DNA of 64,000 nucleotides from Bryopsis sp. KO-2023 (lineage: Eukaryota; Chlorophyta; Ulvophyceae; Bryopsidales; Bryopsidaceae), in the NCBI GenBank assembly GCA_030272585.1, contig BSYQ01000005.1:6169501-6233500 (forward strand), written 5' to 3'. Position numbers and translations under genes: made by a program. Positions 9,060 to 19,172 of this stretch are shown here, piece by piece; the first letter of the stretch is position 1; each line of letters opens with the position of its first letter. The notes under the pieces are model-generated. The model had not been told where the DNA came from, ran no database searches, and saw nothing but the letters and a program-made list of their open reading frames with translations.

Positions 9060-9142
9060 TGTGGTGAGTGGGATTCGAACCCACGCTCGTCTCCGAACTA
9101 GAACCTGAATCTAGCGCCTTAGACCAACTCGGCCATCACCAC
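9060..9142 (-). tRNA. tRNA-Leu (CAG), unit 4
   Basis: Matches the unit 1 gene. Confidence 0.95.
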
Positions 9143-9240
9143 ACCATCGTCGCTCGGGAGCCACCCCCACGAGGGCCCCGCCCCGGACGGGAGTCGCAGG
9201 CGACGCCCCCCGAGATCGGCGGCACGGAAATCTTTCCGTG

Positions 9241-9326
9241 GCCTCGGTGGCGCAGTCGGTTAGCGCGTCGGTCTCATAACCTCGTGAGCCATCCGGAGGT
9301 CACCAGTTCGATCCTGGTCCGGGGCA
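9241..9326 (+). tRNA. tRNA-Met (CAU) with 12-nt intron, unit 4
   Basis: Matches the uninterrupted unit 3 form. Confidence 0.95.
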
Positions 9327-9374
9327 ACCAACGCTTTTGACGGGACGCCCCACGCCACGTCACAAATTCTGACG

Positions 9375-9455
9375 TGTGGCGAGTGGGATTTGAACCCACG
9401 CCCTTTCGGACTGGAACCTTACTCCAGCGCCTTGGACCAACTCGGCCATCGCCAC
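9375..9455 (-). tRNA. tRNA-Leu (AAG), unit 4
   Basis: Matches the unit 1 gene. Confidence 0.95.
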
Positions 9456-9530
9456 ATACGAGAGGAGGGGTCCGCCGCGCGTCTTCAAGCTGGGGTCTCG
9501 GACGTCGGTCCGCTAAAAAAAGAGCACGAG

Positions 9531-9601
9531 TGCGTTGACCGGGAATCGAACCCGGGTCTCTACCTTGGGAGGGTAGTATGCTACCACTATATCACCAACG
9601 C
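9531..9601 (-). tRNA. tRNA-Gly (CCC), unit 4
   Basis: Matches the unit 1 gene. Confidence 0.95.
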
Positions 9602-10902
9602 GGCTCGAGGGATTGCGCGTGCGGAGAGCGTGGTAGGTTCGGGAAGCTGTCGGGAAGCTGTCGGGGACAAGTGCCGTCGCGCGCGGGAACGAGGTTGCGC
9701 CAAAACTTCGGGAGGGTGTTCGTTCGTGGTTAGGACTCGTTTCGAGTTTTTTCATCGTTGCGATTTTTCCGGGTGCTCGGATTCGGATATACGAGAGATA
9801 TCGGCAATGGCCCATTTCGTTCGCTCGAATTATCGCGTAAAAGGAGTTCTTCGTTTTCCATGGGTTTTTGGTGTCTCTTCGAGTTGTGGTGTATTATTAT
9901 TATTTTTATTTTTTTCTTTCCTCGCAAGAGATCGATTCGTTTCTTTCTATTTTCGTCGTTCTTTTCTTATTTTTGTGCCGTTCGTTCCCTCCTTTCCTTC
10001 CAATAATCTTTCTTTTCTTTTCTTCCCTTTTCCGTGCTTTTCTGCTTTTTCCTTTTTCGATTCTTTCTCTTTCGGTCCTTTCGAGAAGATTCCATTTCCT
10101 TTGCATTCTTCTTTCGCCGTTTCGAAAGGTTTTTTTCTCCCCCTTCGAAATCAAACCGGTTTCTGTCTATCGTGTTTTCTCTCAAAGTTCATTTTCCTTC
10201 TTTCCCTCCCCCTTTTCTTTTCCTTTCTAGCTTTTTCGCTCTTTTCTTCGACCTCTCTCCCGATTTTCTCCCGAGAGGGATCCCGTGGATGATCCCGGAT
10301 TACCCGATCGGATGATCCAACAAGGGCGCGGTTGAACCCAGAAACGCCACCAACACGCCACCACCTGTGCGTTCCGTCGCCACACACGTCAAAACAGAAA
10401 CGAACATGCTCCCAAGGCTTTTTCGCTCTACTGCCGCTCACCCACGAGCTGACCCACACACACTCCACCGCCCGCGCGCGCGCTCACAGGCGCACACTCA
10501 CCCACACACCCACACACGAAAGATCGTGCCACACCTGAAAACGCTCCCACGGGGTCCTTTTCGATTGGATGAAGCCAAAAACACCATTTCACCGCTCTGC
10601 CCACCTCACCTCAAAAGAACAAACAAAAAACAATCGGTCCCCCAAACCGTCGGAGGGACACGTCCCTCGCGCACCTGAAAAACGGATACTTCACCTCCCG
10701 GCGTCCGCTTCAAAACGTGTTGCCATCAAACCACCGTGAATACATGCGATCCCTTCCGAACTCGCCAATCAAGCACGGTTGGGGCCGATCAGTACCGAGA
10801 TCAGGGATGTCTCAGGAAATCCGGCGGCGGCAACTCGGTGCACTGTTCTTTTTCCGTGCTTGTTTTTTTTGGGGGCTACGACCGGGAAGAAAAGGCCTTG
10901 AG

Positions 10903-10973
10903 TGCGTTGACCGGGAATCGAACCCGGGTCTCTACCGTGGCAGGGTAGTATGCTACCACTGTACCATCAACGC
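10903..10973 (-). tRNA. tRNA-Gly (GCC), unit 4
   Basis: Matches the unit 1 gene. Confidence 0.95.
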
Positions 10974-11241
10974 CTCGACGAAAATACCCGAGCTTGCTCG
11001 ATCGGGTAACATGCGTGCGGGGGAATCGGGCCGGAACCGGGCAGAGGACTTTGGTCAAAATTCGGGTCCGGGGTTACGGTCGTGTTACCCGTCGCCGTAA
11101 TGCGGCCGTAATTGTGTTCCGTAACCGAAAGTTGTTTACTCTCCCGTCATTTACGGTAATTTATGGTCGGACAAGTTCTTACTACGGTTACGGTGACCGT
11201 GACCGTAAGGTCCTGTCTATGGTCGGAACGGAAGGGCGGAC

Positions 11242-11314
11242 GCCCGAGGAGGGACTCGAACCCTCGGCCACGAGATTAAAAGTCTCGCGCTCTGCCAAAC
11301 TGAGCTACCCGGGC
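11242..11314 (-). tRNA. tRNA-Lys (UUU), unit 5
   Basis: Matches the unit 1 gene. Confidence 0.95.
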
Positions 11315-11420
11315 ATATCTCAAGCAGGATCGCGCCGATCTCGTGGATCCCGATTCCGGGAATCTCGATCGCGGGGGGGCGACCGAGCCTCCACGCAGCG
11401 CGCGATCGACTCGTCGTCGA

Positions 11421-11502
11421 GCTGAGATGTCCGAGTGGTTAAGGAGGTGGACTCGAAATCCACTGGGTTCATCCCGCGCAGGTTCAAATCCTGCTCTCAG
11501 CG
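11421..11502 (+). tRNA. tRNA-Ser (CGA), unit 5
   Basis: Matches the unit 1 gene. Confidence 0.95.
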
Positions 11503-11705
11503 AGCGTCGAAGTCGTTTTTCGGAGCGGCAAAAGACAAGGATGCAAGGTGGGCGTGCATGAACCCGGGTCTCCTGCGTGACAGTGACAGGCAAGAATACT
11601 CACCGCCGTACTGCAACGACTCGATCACGATGACGAGGCTGACGATGAGGTTGATGACGAGGCGTGCGACGAGGATGGACGACGCGACGCCTCATCACGA
11701 CGTGA

Positions 11706-11787
11706 GTTGGGGTGTCCGAGTGGTTAAGGAGGTGGACTAGAAATCCACTGGGTTTGTCCCGCGCAGGTTCGAATCCTGCCCTCAACG
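11706..11787 (+). tRNA. tRNA-Ser (AGA), unit 5
   Basis: Matches the unit 1 gene. Confidence 0.95.
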
Positions 11788-11843
11788 AGGCATGTGTGTG
11801 CGTGTGTGTTCGCGAACCGAGGGGGTGACGCGGAAAGGCACGT

Positions 11844-11926
11844 TGTGGTGAGTGGGATTCGAACCCACGCTCGTCTCCGAACTAGAACCTGAATCTAGCG
11901 CCTTAGACCAACTCGGCCATCACCAC
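11844..11926 (-). tRNA. tRNA-Leu (CAG), unit 5
   Basis: Matches the unit 1 gene. Confidence 0.95.
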
Positions 11927-12024
11927 ACCATCGTCGCTCGGGAGCCACCCCCACGAGGGCCCCGCCCCGGACGGGAGTCGCAGGCGACGCCCCCCGAGAT
12001 CGGCGGCACGGAAATCTTTCCGTG

Positions 12025-12110
12025 GCCTCGGTGGCGCAGTCGGTTAGCGCGTCGGTCTCATAACCTCGTGAGCCATCCGGAGGTCACCAGTTCGATCCTG
12101 GTCCGGGGCA
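12025..12110 (+). tRNA. tRNA-Met (CAU) with 12-nt intron, unit 5
   Basis: Matches the uninterrupted unit 3 form. Confidence 0.95.
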
Positions 12111-12158
12111 ACCAACGCTTTTGACGGGACGCCCCACGCCACGTCACAAATTCTGACG

Positions 12159-12239
12159 TGTGGCGAGTGGGATTTGAACCCACGCCCTTTCGGACTGGAA
12201 CCTTACTCCAGCGCCTTGGACCAACTCGGCCATCGCCAC
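12159..12239 (-). tRNA. tRNA-Leu (AAG), unit 5
   Basis: Matches the unit 1 gene. Confidence 0.95.
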
Positions 12240-12314
12240 ATACGAGAGGAGGGGTCCGCCGCGCGTCTTCAAGCTGGGGTCTCGGACGTCGGTCCGCTAA
12301 AAAAAGAGCACGAG

Positions 12315-12385
12315 TGCGTTGACCGGGAATCGAACCCGGGTCTCTACCTTGGGAGGGTAGTATGCTACCACTATATCACCAACGC
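12315..12385 (-). tRNA. tRNA-Gly (CCC), unit 5
   Basis: Matches the unit 1 gene. Confidence 0.95.
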
Positions 12386-13686
12386 GGCTCGAGGGATTGC
12401 GCGTGCGGAGAGCGTGGTAGGTTCGGGAAGCTGTCGGGAAGCTGTCGGGGACAAGTGCCGTCGCGCGCGGGAACGAGGTTGCGCCAAAACTTCGGGAGGG
12501 TGTTCGTTCGTGGTTAGGACTCGTTTCGAGTTTTTTCATCGTTGCGATTTTTCCGGGTGCTCGGATTCGGATATACGAGAGATATCGGCAATGGCCCATT
12601 TCGTTCGCTCGAATTATCGCGTAAAAGGAGTTCTTCGTTTTCCATGGGTTTTTGGTGTCTCTTCGAGTTGTGGTGTATTATTATTATTTTTATTTTTTTC
12701 TTTCCTCGCAAGAGATCGATTCGTTTCTTTCTATTTTCGTCGTTCTTTTCTTATTTTTGTGCCGTTCGTTCCCTCCTTTCCTTCCAATAATCTTTCTTTT
12801 CTTTTCTTCCCTTTTCCGTGCTTTTCTGCTTTTTCCTTTTTCGATTCTTTCTCTTTCGGTCCTTTCGAGAAGATTCCATTTCCTTTGCATTCTTCTTTCG
12901 CCGTTTCGAAAGGTTTTTTTCTCCCCCTTCGAAATCAAACCGGTTTCTGTCTATCGTGTTTTCTCTCAAAGTTCATTTTCCTTCTTTCCCTCCCCCTTTT
13001 CTTTTCCTTTCTAGCTTTTTCGCTCTTTTCTTCGACCTCTCTCCCGATTTTCTCCCGAGAGGGATCCCGTGGATGATCCCGGATTACCCGATCGGATGAT
13101 CCAACAAGGGCGCGGTTGAACCCAGAAACGCCACCAACACGCCACCACCTGTGCGTTCCGTCGCCACACACGTCAAAACAGAAACGAACATGCTCCCAAG
13201 GCTTTTTCGCTCTACTGCCGCTCACCCACGAGCTGACCCACACACACTCCACCGCCCGCGCGCGCGCTCACAGGCGCACACTCACCCACACACCCACACA
13301 CGAAAGATCGTGCCACACCTGAAAACGCTCCCACGGGGTCCTTTTCGATTGGATGAAGCCAAAAACACCATTTCACCGCTCTGCCCACCTCACCTCAAAA
13401 GAACAAACAAAAAACAATCGGTCCCCCAAACCGTCGGAGGGACACGTCCCTCGCGCACCTGAAAAACGGATACTTCACCTCCCGGCGTCCGCTTCAAAAC
13501 GTGTTGCCATCAAACCACCGTGAATACATGCGATCCCTTCCGAACTCGCCAATCAAGCACGGTTGGGGCCGATCAGTACCGAGATCAGGGATGTCTCAGG
13601 AAATCCGGCGGCGGCAACTCGGTGCACTGTTCTTTTTCCGTGCTTGTTTTTTTTGGGGGCTACGACCGGGAAGAAAAGGCCTTGAG

Positions 13687-13757
13687 TGCGTTGACCGGGA
13701 ATCGAACCCGGGTCTCTACCGTGGCAGGGTAGTATGCTACCACTGTACCATCAACGC
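13687..13757 (-). tRNA. tRNA-Gly (GCC), unit 5
   Basis: Matches the unit 1 gene. Confidence 0.95.
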
Positions 13758-14025
13758 CTCGACGAAAATACCCGAGCTTGCTCGATCGGGTAACATGCGT
13801 GCGGGGGAATCGGGCCGGAACCGGGCAGAGGACTTTGGTCAAAATTCGGGTCCGGGGTTACGGTCGTGTTACCCGTCGCCGTAATGCGGCCGTAATTGTG
13901 TTCCGTAACCGAAAGTTGTTTACTCTCCCGTCATTTACGGTAATTTATGGTCGGACAAGTTCTTACTACGGTTACGGTGACCGTGACCGTAAGGTCCTGT
14001 CTATGGTCGGAACGGAAGGGCGGAC

Positions 14026-14098
14026 GCCCGAGGAGGGACTCGAACCCTCGGCCACGAGATTAAAAGTCTCGCGCTCTGCCAAACTGAGCTACCCGGGC
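14026..14098 (-). tRNA. tRNA-Lys (UUU), unit 6
   Basis: Matches the unit 1 gene. Confidence 0.95.
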
Positions 14099-14204
14099 AT
14101 ATCTCAAGCAGGATCGCGCCGATCTCGTGGATCCCGATTCCGGGAATCTCGATCGCGGGGGGGCGACCGAGCCTCCACGCAGCGCGCGATCGACTCGTCG
14201 TCGA

Positions 14205-14286
14205 GCTGAGATGTCCGAGTGGTTAAGGAGGTGGACTCGAAATCCACTGGGTTCATCCCGCGCAGGTTCAAATCCTGCTCTCAGCG
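14205..14286 (+). tRNA. tRNA-Ser (CGA), unit 6
   Basis: Matches the unit 1 gene. Confidence 0.95.
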
Positions 14287-14489
14287 AGCGTCGAAGTCGT
14301 TTTTCGGAGCGGCAAAAGACAAGGATGCAAGGTGGGCGTGCATGAACCCGGGTCTCCTGCGTGACAGTGACAGGCAAGAATACTCACCGCCGTACTGCAA
14401 CGACTCGATCACGATGACGAGGCTGACGATGAGGTTGATGACGAGGCGTGCGACGAGGATGGACGACGCGACGCCTCATCACGACGTGA

Positions 14490-14571
14490 GTTGGGGTGTC
14501 CGAGTGGTTAAGGAGGTGGACTAGAAATCCACTGGGTTTGTCCCGCGCAGGTTCGAATCCTGCCCTCAACG
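14490..14571 (+). tRNA. tRNA-Ser (AGA), unit 6
   Basis: Matches the unit 1 gene. Confidence 0.95.
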
Positions 14572-14627
14572 AGGCATGTGTGTGCGTGTGTGTTCGCGAA
14601 CCGAGGGGGTGACGCGGAAAGGCACGT

Positions 14628-14710
14628 TGTGGTGAGTGGGATTCGAACCCACGCTCGTCTCCGAACTAGAACCTGAATCTAGCGCCTTAGACCAACTCGG
14701 CCATCACCAC
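14628..14710 (-). tRNA. tRNA-Leu (CAG), unit 6
   Basis: Matches the unit 1 gene. Confidence 0.95.
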
Positions 14711-14808
14711 ACCATCGTCGCTCGGGAGCCACCCCCACGAGGGCCCCGCCCCGGACGGGAGTCGCAGGCGACGCCCCCCGAGATCGGCGGCACGGAAATC
14801 TTTCCGTG

Positions 14809-14894
14809 GCCTCGGTGGCGCAGTCGGTTAGCGCGTCGGTCTCATAACCTCGTGAGCCATCCGGAGGTCACCAGTTCGATCCTGGTCCGGGGCA
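14809..14894 (+). tRNA. tRNA-Met (CAU) with 12-nt intron, unit 6
   Basis: Matches the uninterrupted unit 3 form. Confidence 0.95.
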
Positions 14895-14942
14895 ACCAAC
14901 GCTTTTGACGGGACGCCCCACGCCACGTCACAAATTCTGACG

Positions 14943-15023
14943 TGTGGCGAGTGGGATTTGAACCCACGCCCTTTCGGACTGGAACCTTACTCCAGCGCCT
15001 TGGACCAACTCGGCCATCGCCAC
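14943..15023 (-). tRNA. tRNA-Leu (AAG), unit 6
   Basis: Matches the unit 1 gene. Confidence 0.95.
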
Positions 15024-15098
15024 ATACGAGAGGAGGGGTCCGCCGCGCGTCTTCAAGCTGGGGTCTCGGACGTCGGTCCGCTAAAAAAAGAGCACGAG

Positions 15099-15169
15099 TG
15101 CGTTGACCGGGAATCGAACCCGGGTCTCTACCTTGGGAGGGTAGTATGCTACCACTATATCACCAACGC
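15099..15169 (-). tRNA. tRNA-Gly (CCC), unit 6
   Basis: Matches the unit 1 gene. Confidence 0.95.
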
Positions 15170-16470
15170 GGCTCGAGGGATTGCGCGTGCGGAGAGCGTG
15201 GTAGGTTCGGGAAGCTGTCGGGAAGCTGTCGGGGACAAGTGCCGTCGCGCGCGGGAACGAGGTTGCGCCAAAACTTCGGGAGGGTGTTCGTTCGTGGTTA
15301 GGACTCGTTTCGAGTTTTTTCATCGTTGCGATTTTTCCGGGTGCTCGGATTCGGATATACGAGAGATATCGGCAATGGCCCATTTCGTTCGCTCGAATTA
15401 TCGCGTAAAAGGAGTTCTTCGTTTTCCATGGGTTTTTGGTGTCTCTTCGAGTTGTGGTGTATTATTATTATTATTATTTTTTTCTTTCCTCGCAAGAGAT
15501 CGATTCGTTTCTTTCTATTTTCGTCGTTCTTTTCTTATTTTTGTGCCGTTCGTTCCCTCCTTTCCTTCCAATAATCTTTCTTTTCTTTTCTTCCCTTTTC
15601 CGTGCTTTTCTGCTTTTTCCTTTTTCGATTCTTTCTCTTTCGGTCCTTTCGAGAAGATTCCATTTCCTTTGCATTCTTCTTTCGCCGTTTCGAAAGGTTT
15701 TTTTCTCCCCCTTCGAAATCAAACCGGTTTCTGTCTATCGTGTTTTCTCTCAAAGTTCATTTTCCTTCTTTCCCTCCCCCTTTTCTTTTCCTTTCTAGCT
15801 TTTTCGCTCTTTTCTTCGACCTCTCTCCCGATTTTCTCCCGAGAGGGATCCCGTGGATGATCCCGGATTACCCGATCGGATGATCCAACAAGGGCGCGGT
15901 TGAACCCAGAAACGCCACCAACACGCCACCACCTGTGCGTTCCGTCGCCACACACGTCAAAACAGAAACGAACATGCTCCCAAGGCTTTTTCGCTCTACT
16001 GCCGCTCACCCACGAGCTGACCCACACACACTCCACCGCCCGCGCGCGCGCTCACAGGCGCACACTCACCCACACACCCACACACGAAAGATCGTGCCAC
16101 ACCTGAAAACGCTCCCACGGGGTCCTTTTCGATTGGATGAAGCCAAAAACACCATTTCACCGCTCTGCCCACCTCACCTCAAAAGAACAAACAAAAAACA
16201 ATCGGTCCCCCAAACCGTCGGAGGGACACGTCCCTCGCGCACCTGAAAAACGGATACTTCACCTCCCGGCGTCCGCTTCAAAACGTGTTGCCATCAAACC
16301 ACCGTGAATACATGCGATCCCTTCCGAACTCGCCAATCAAGCACGGTTGGGGCCGATCAGTACCGAGATCAGGGATGTCTCAGGAAATCCGGCGGCGGCA
16401 ACTCGGTGCACTGTTCTTTTTCCGTGCTTGTTTTTTTTGGGGGCTACGACCGGGAAGAAAAGGCCTTGAG

Positions 16471-16541
16471 TGCGTTGACCGGGAATCGAACCCGGGTCTC
16501 TACCGTGGCAGGGTAGTATGCTACCACTGTACCATCAACGC
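16471..16541 (-). tRNA. tRNA-Gly (GCC), unit 6
   Basis: Matches the unit 1 gene; the last Gly(GCC) in the array. Confidence 0.95.
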
Positions 16542-16809
16542 CTCGACGAAAATACCCGAGCTTGCTCGATCGGGTAACATGCGTGCGGGGGAATCGGGCC
16601 GGAACCGGGCAGAGGACTTTGGTCAAAATTCGGGTCCGGGGTTACGGTCGTGTTACCCGTCGCCGTAATGCGGCCGTAATTGTGTTCCGTAACCGAAAGT
16701 TGTTTACTCTCCCGTCATTTACGGTAATTTATGGTCGGACAAGTTCTTACTACGGTTACGGTGACCGTGACCGTAAGGTCCTGTCTATGGTCGGAACGGA
16801 AGGGCGGAC

Positions 16810-16882
16810 GCCCGAGGAGGGACTCGAACCCTCGGCCACGAGATTAAAAGTCTCGCGCTCTGCCAAACTGAGCTACCCGGGC
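16810..16882 (-). tRNA. tRNA-Lys (UUU), unit 7
   Basis: Matches the unit 1 gene. Confidence 0.95.
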
Positions 16883-16988
16883 ATATCTCAAGCAGGATCG
16901 CGCCGATCTCGTGGATCCCGATTCCGGGAATCTCGATCGCGGGGGGGCGACCGAGCCTCCACGCAGCGCGCGATCGACTCGTCGTCGA

Positions 16989-17070
16989 GCTGAGATGTCC
17001 GAGTGGTTAAGGAGGTGGACTCGAAATCCACTGGGTTCATCCCGCGCAGGTTCAAATCCTGCTCTCAGCG
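16989..17070 (+). tRNA. tRNA-Ser (CGA), unit 7
   Basis: Matches the unit 1 gene. Confidence 0.95.
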
Positions 17071-17273
17071 AGCGTCGAAGTCGTTTTTCGGAGCGGCAAA
17101 AGACAAGGATGCAAGGTGGGCGTGCATGAACCCGGGTCTCCTGCGTGACAGTGACAGGCAAGAATACTCACCGCCGTACTGCAACGACTCGATCACGATG
17201 ACGAGGCTGACGATGAGGTTGATGACGAGGCGTGCGACGAGGATGGACGACGCGACGCCTCATCACGACGTGA

Positions 17274-17355
17274 GTTGGGGTGTCCGAGTGGTTAAGGAGG
17301 TGGACTAGAAATCCACTGGGTTTGTCCCGCGCAGGTTCGAATCCTGCCCTCAACG
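17274..17355 (+). tRNA. tRNA-Ser (AGA), unit 7
   Basis: Matches the unit 1 gene. Confidence 0.95.
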
Positions 17356-17411
17356 AGGCATGTGTGTGCGTGTGTGTTCGCGAACCGAGGGGGTGACGCG
17401 GAAAGGCACGT

Positions 17412-17494
17412 TGTGGTGAGTGGGATTCGAACCCACGCTCGTCTCCGAACTAGAACCTGAATCTAGCGCCTTAGACCAACTCGGCCATCACCAC
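17412..17494 (-). tRNA. tRNA-Leu (CAG), unit 7
   Basis: Matches the unit 1 gene. Confidence 0.95.
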
Positions 17495-17592
17495 ACCATC
17501 GTCGCTCGGGAGCCACCCCCACGAGGGCCCCGCCCCGGACGGGAGTCGCAGGCGACGCCCCCCGAGATCGGCGGCACGGAAATCTTTCCGTG

Positions 17593-17678
17593 GCCTCGGT
17601 GGCGCAGTCGGTTAGCGCGTCGGTCTCATAACCTCGTGAGCCATCCGGAGGTCACCAGTTCGATCCTGGTCCGGGGCA
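17593..17678 (+). tRNA. tRNA-Met (CAU) with 12-nt intron, unit 7
   Basis: Matches the uninterrupted unit 3 form. Confidence 0.95.
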
Positions 17679-17726
17679 ACCAACGCTTTTGACGGGACGC
17701 CCCACGCCACGTCACAAATTCTGACG

Positions 17727-17807
17727 TGTGGCGAGTGGGATTTGAACCCACGCCCTTTCGGACTGGAACCTTACTCCAGCGCCTTGGACCAACTCGGCCA
17801 TCGCCAC
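17727..17807 (-). tRNA. tRNA-Leu (AAG), unit 7
   Basis: Matches the unit 1 gene. Confidence 0.95.
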
Positions 17808-17882
17808 ATACGAGAGGAGGGGTCCGCCGCGCGTCTTCAAGCTGGGGTCTCGGACGTCGGTCCGCTAAAAAAAGAGCACGAG

Positions 17883-17953
17883 TGCGTTGACCGGGAATCG
17901 AACCCGGGTCTCTACCTTGGGAGGGTAGTATGCTACCACTATATCACCAACGC
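17883..17953 (-). tRNA. tRNA-Gly (CCC), unit 7
   Basis: Matches the unit 1 gene; the last intact tRNA gene of the array. Confidence 0.95.
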
Positions 17954-19172
17954 GGCTCGAGGGATTGCGCGTGCGGAGAGCGTGGTAGGTTCGGGAAGCT
18001 GTCGGGAAGCTGTCGGGGACAAGTGCCGTCGCGCGCGGGAACGAGGTTGCGCCAAAACTTCGGGAGGGTGTTCGTTCGTGGTTAGGACTCGTTTCGAGTT
18101 TTTTCATCGTTGCGATTTTTCCGGGTGCTCGGATTCGGATATACGAGAGATATCGGCAATGGCCCATTTCGTTCGCTCGAATTATCGCGTAAAAGGAGTT
18201 CTTCGTTTTCCATGGGTTTTTGGTGTCTCTTCGAGTTGTGGTGTATTATTATTATTATTATTTTTTTCTTTCCTCGCAAGAGATCGATTCGTTTCTTTCT
18301 ATTTTCGTCGTTCTTTTCTTATTTTTGTGCCGTTCGTTCCCTCCTTTCCTTCCAATAATCTTTCTTTTCTTTTCTTCCCTTTTCCGTGCTTTTCTGCTTT
18401 TTCCTTTTTCGATTCTTTCTCTTTCGGTCCTTTCGAGAAGATTCCATTTCCTTTGCATTCTTCTTTCGCCGTTTCGAAAGGTTTTTTTCTCCCCCTTCGA
18501 AATCAAACCGGTTTCTGTCTATCGTGTTTTCTCTCAAAGTTCATTTTCCTTCTTTCCCTCCCCCTTTTCTTTTCCTTTCTAGCTTTTTCGCTCTTTTCTT
18601 CGACCTCTCTCCCGATTTTCTCCCGAGAGGGATCCCGTGGATGATCCCGGATTACCCGATCGGATGATCCAACAAGGGCGCGGTTGAACCCAGAAACGCC
18701 ACCAACACGCCACCACCTGTGCGTTCCGTCGCCACACACGTCAAAACAGAAACGAACATGCTCCCAAGGCTTTTTCGCTCTACTGCCGCTCACCCACGAG
18801 CTGACCCACACACACTCCACCGCCCGCGCGCGCGCTCACAGGCGCACACTCACCCACACACCCACACACGAAAGATCGTGCCACACCTGAAAACGCTCCC
18901 ACGGGGTCCTTTTCGATTGGATGAAGCCAAAAACACCATTTCACCGCTCTGCCCACCTCACCTCAAAAGAACAAACAAAAAACAATCGGTCCCCCAAACC
19001 ATCAGGCACCTGAAAAACGGATACTTCACCTCCCGGCGTCCGCTTCGAAACGTGTTGCCATCAAACCACCGTGAATACATGCGATCCCTTTCGAACTCGC
19101 CAATCAAGCACGGTTGGGGCCGACCAGTACCGAGATCAGGGATGTCTCAGGAAATCCGGCGGCGGCAACTCG

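Larger units (their letters stand above)
8365..11148. repeat. tRNA-cluster tandem repeat, unit 4
   Basis: 2784 bp, same arrangement as unit 3. Confidence 0.97.
11149..13932. repeat. tRNA-cluster tandem repeat, unit 5
   Basis: 2784 bp, same arrangement as units 3 and 4. Confidence 0.97.
13933..16716. repeat. tRNA-cluster tandem repeat, unit 6
   Basis: 2784 bp. The ATT microsatellite near 15460-15478 has one T-to-A change that adds ATT units; unit 7 shares it and units 1-5 do not. Confidence 0.97.
16717..19172. repeat. tRNA-cluster tandem repeat, unit 7 (truncated, diverged right end)
   Basis: Homology to the other units stops at about 19172, after GGCGGCGGCAACTCG, before the Gly(GCC) gene. 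The last 170 bp differ by several substitutions and lack the short inverted repeat GAGGGAC-AC-GTCCCTC. The rest of the unit matches unit 6, including the ATT variant. This is the right border of the array. Confidence 0.93.

Noticed and set aside
1-19172. CRISPR-like or satellite array
   Set aside because: The unit is 2.79 kb and gene-bearing; it does not have the short repeat-spacer structure of CRISPR, and the setting is eukaryotic.
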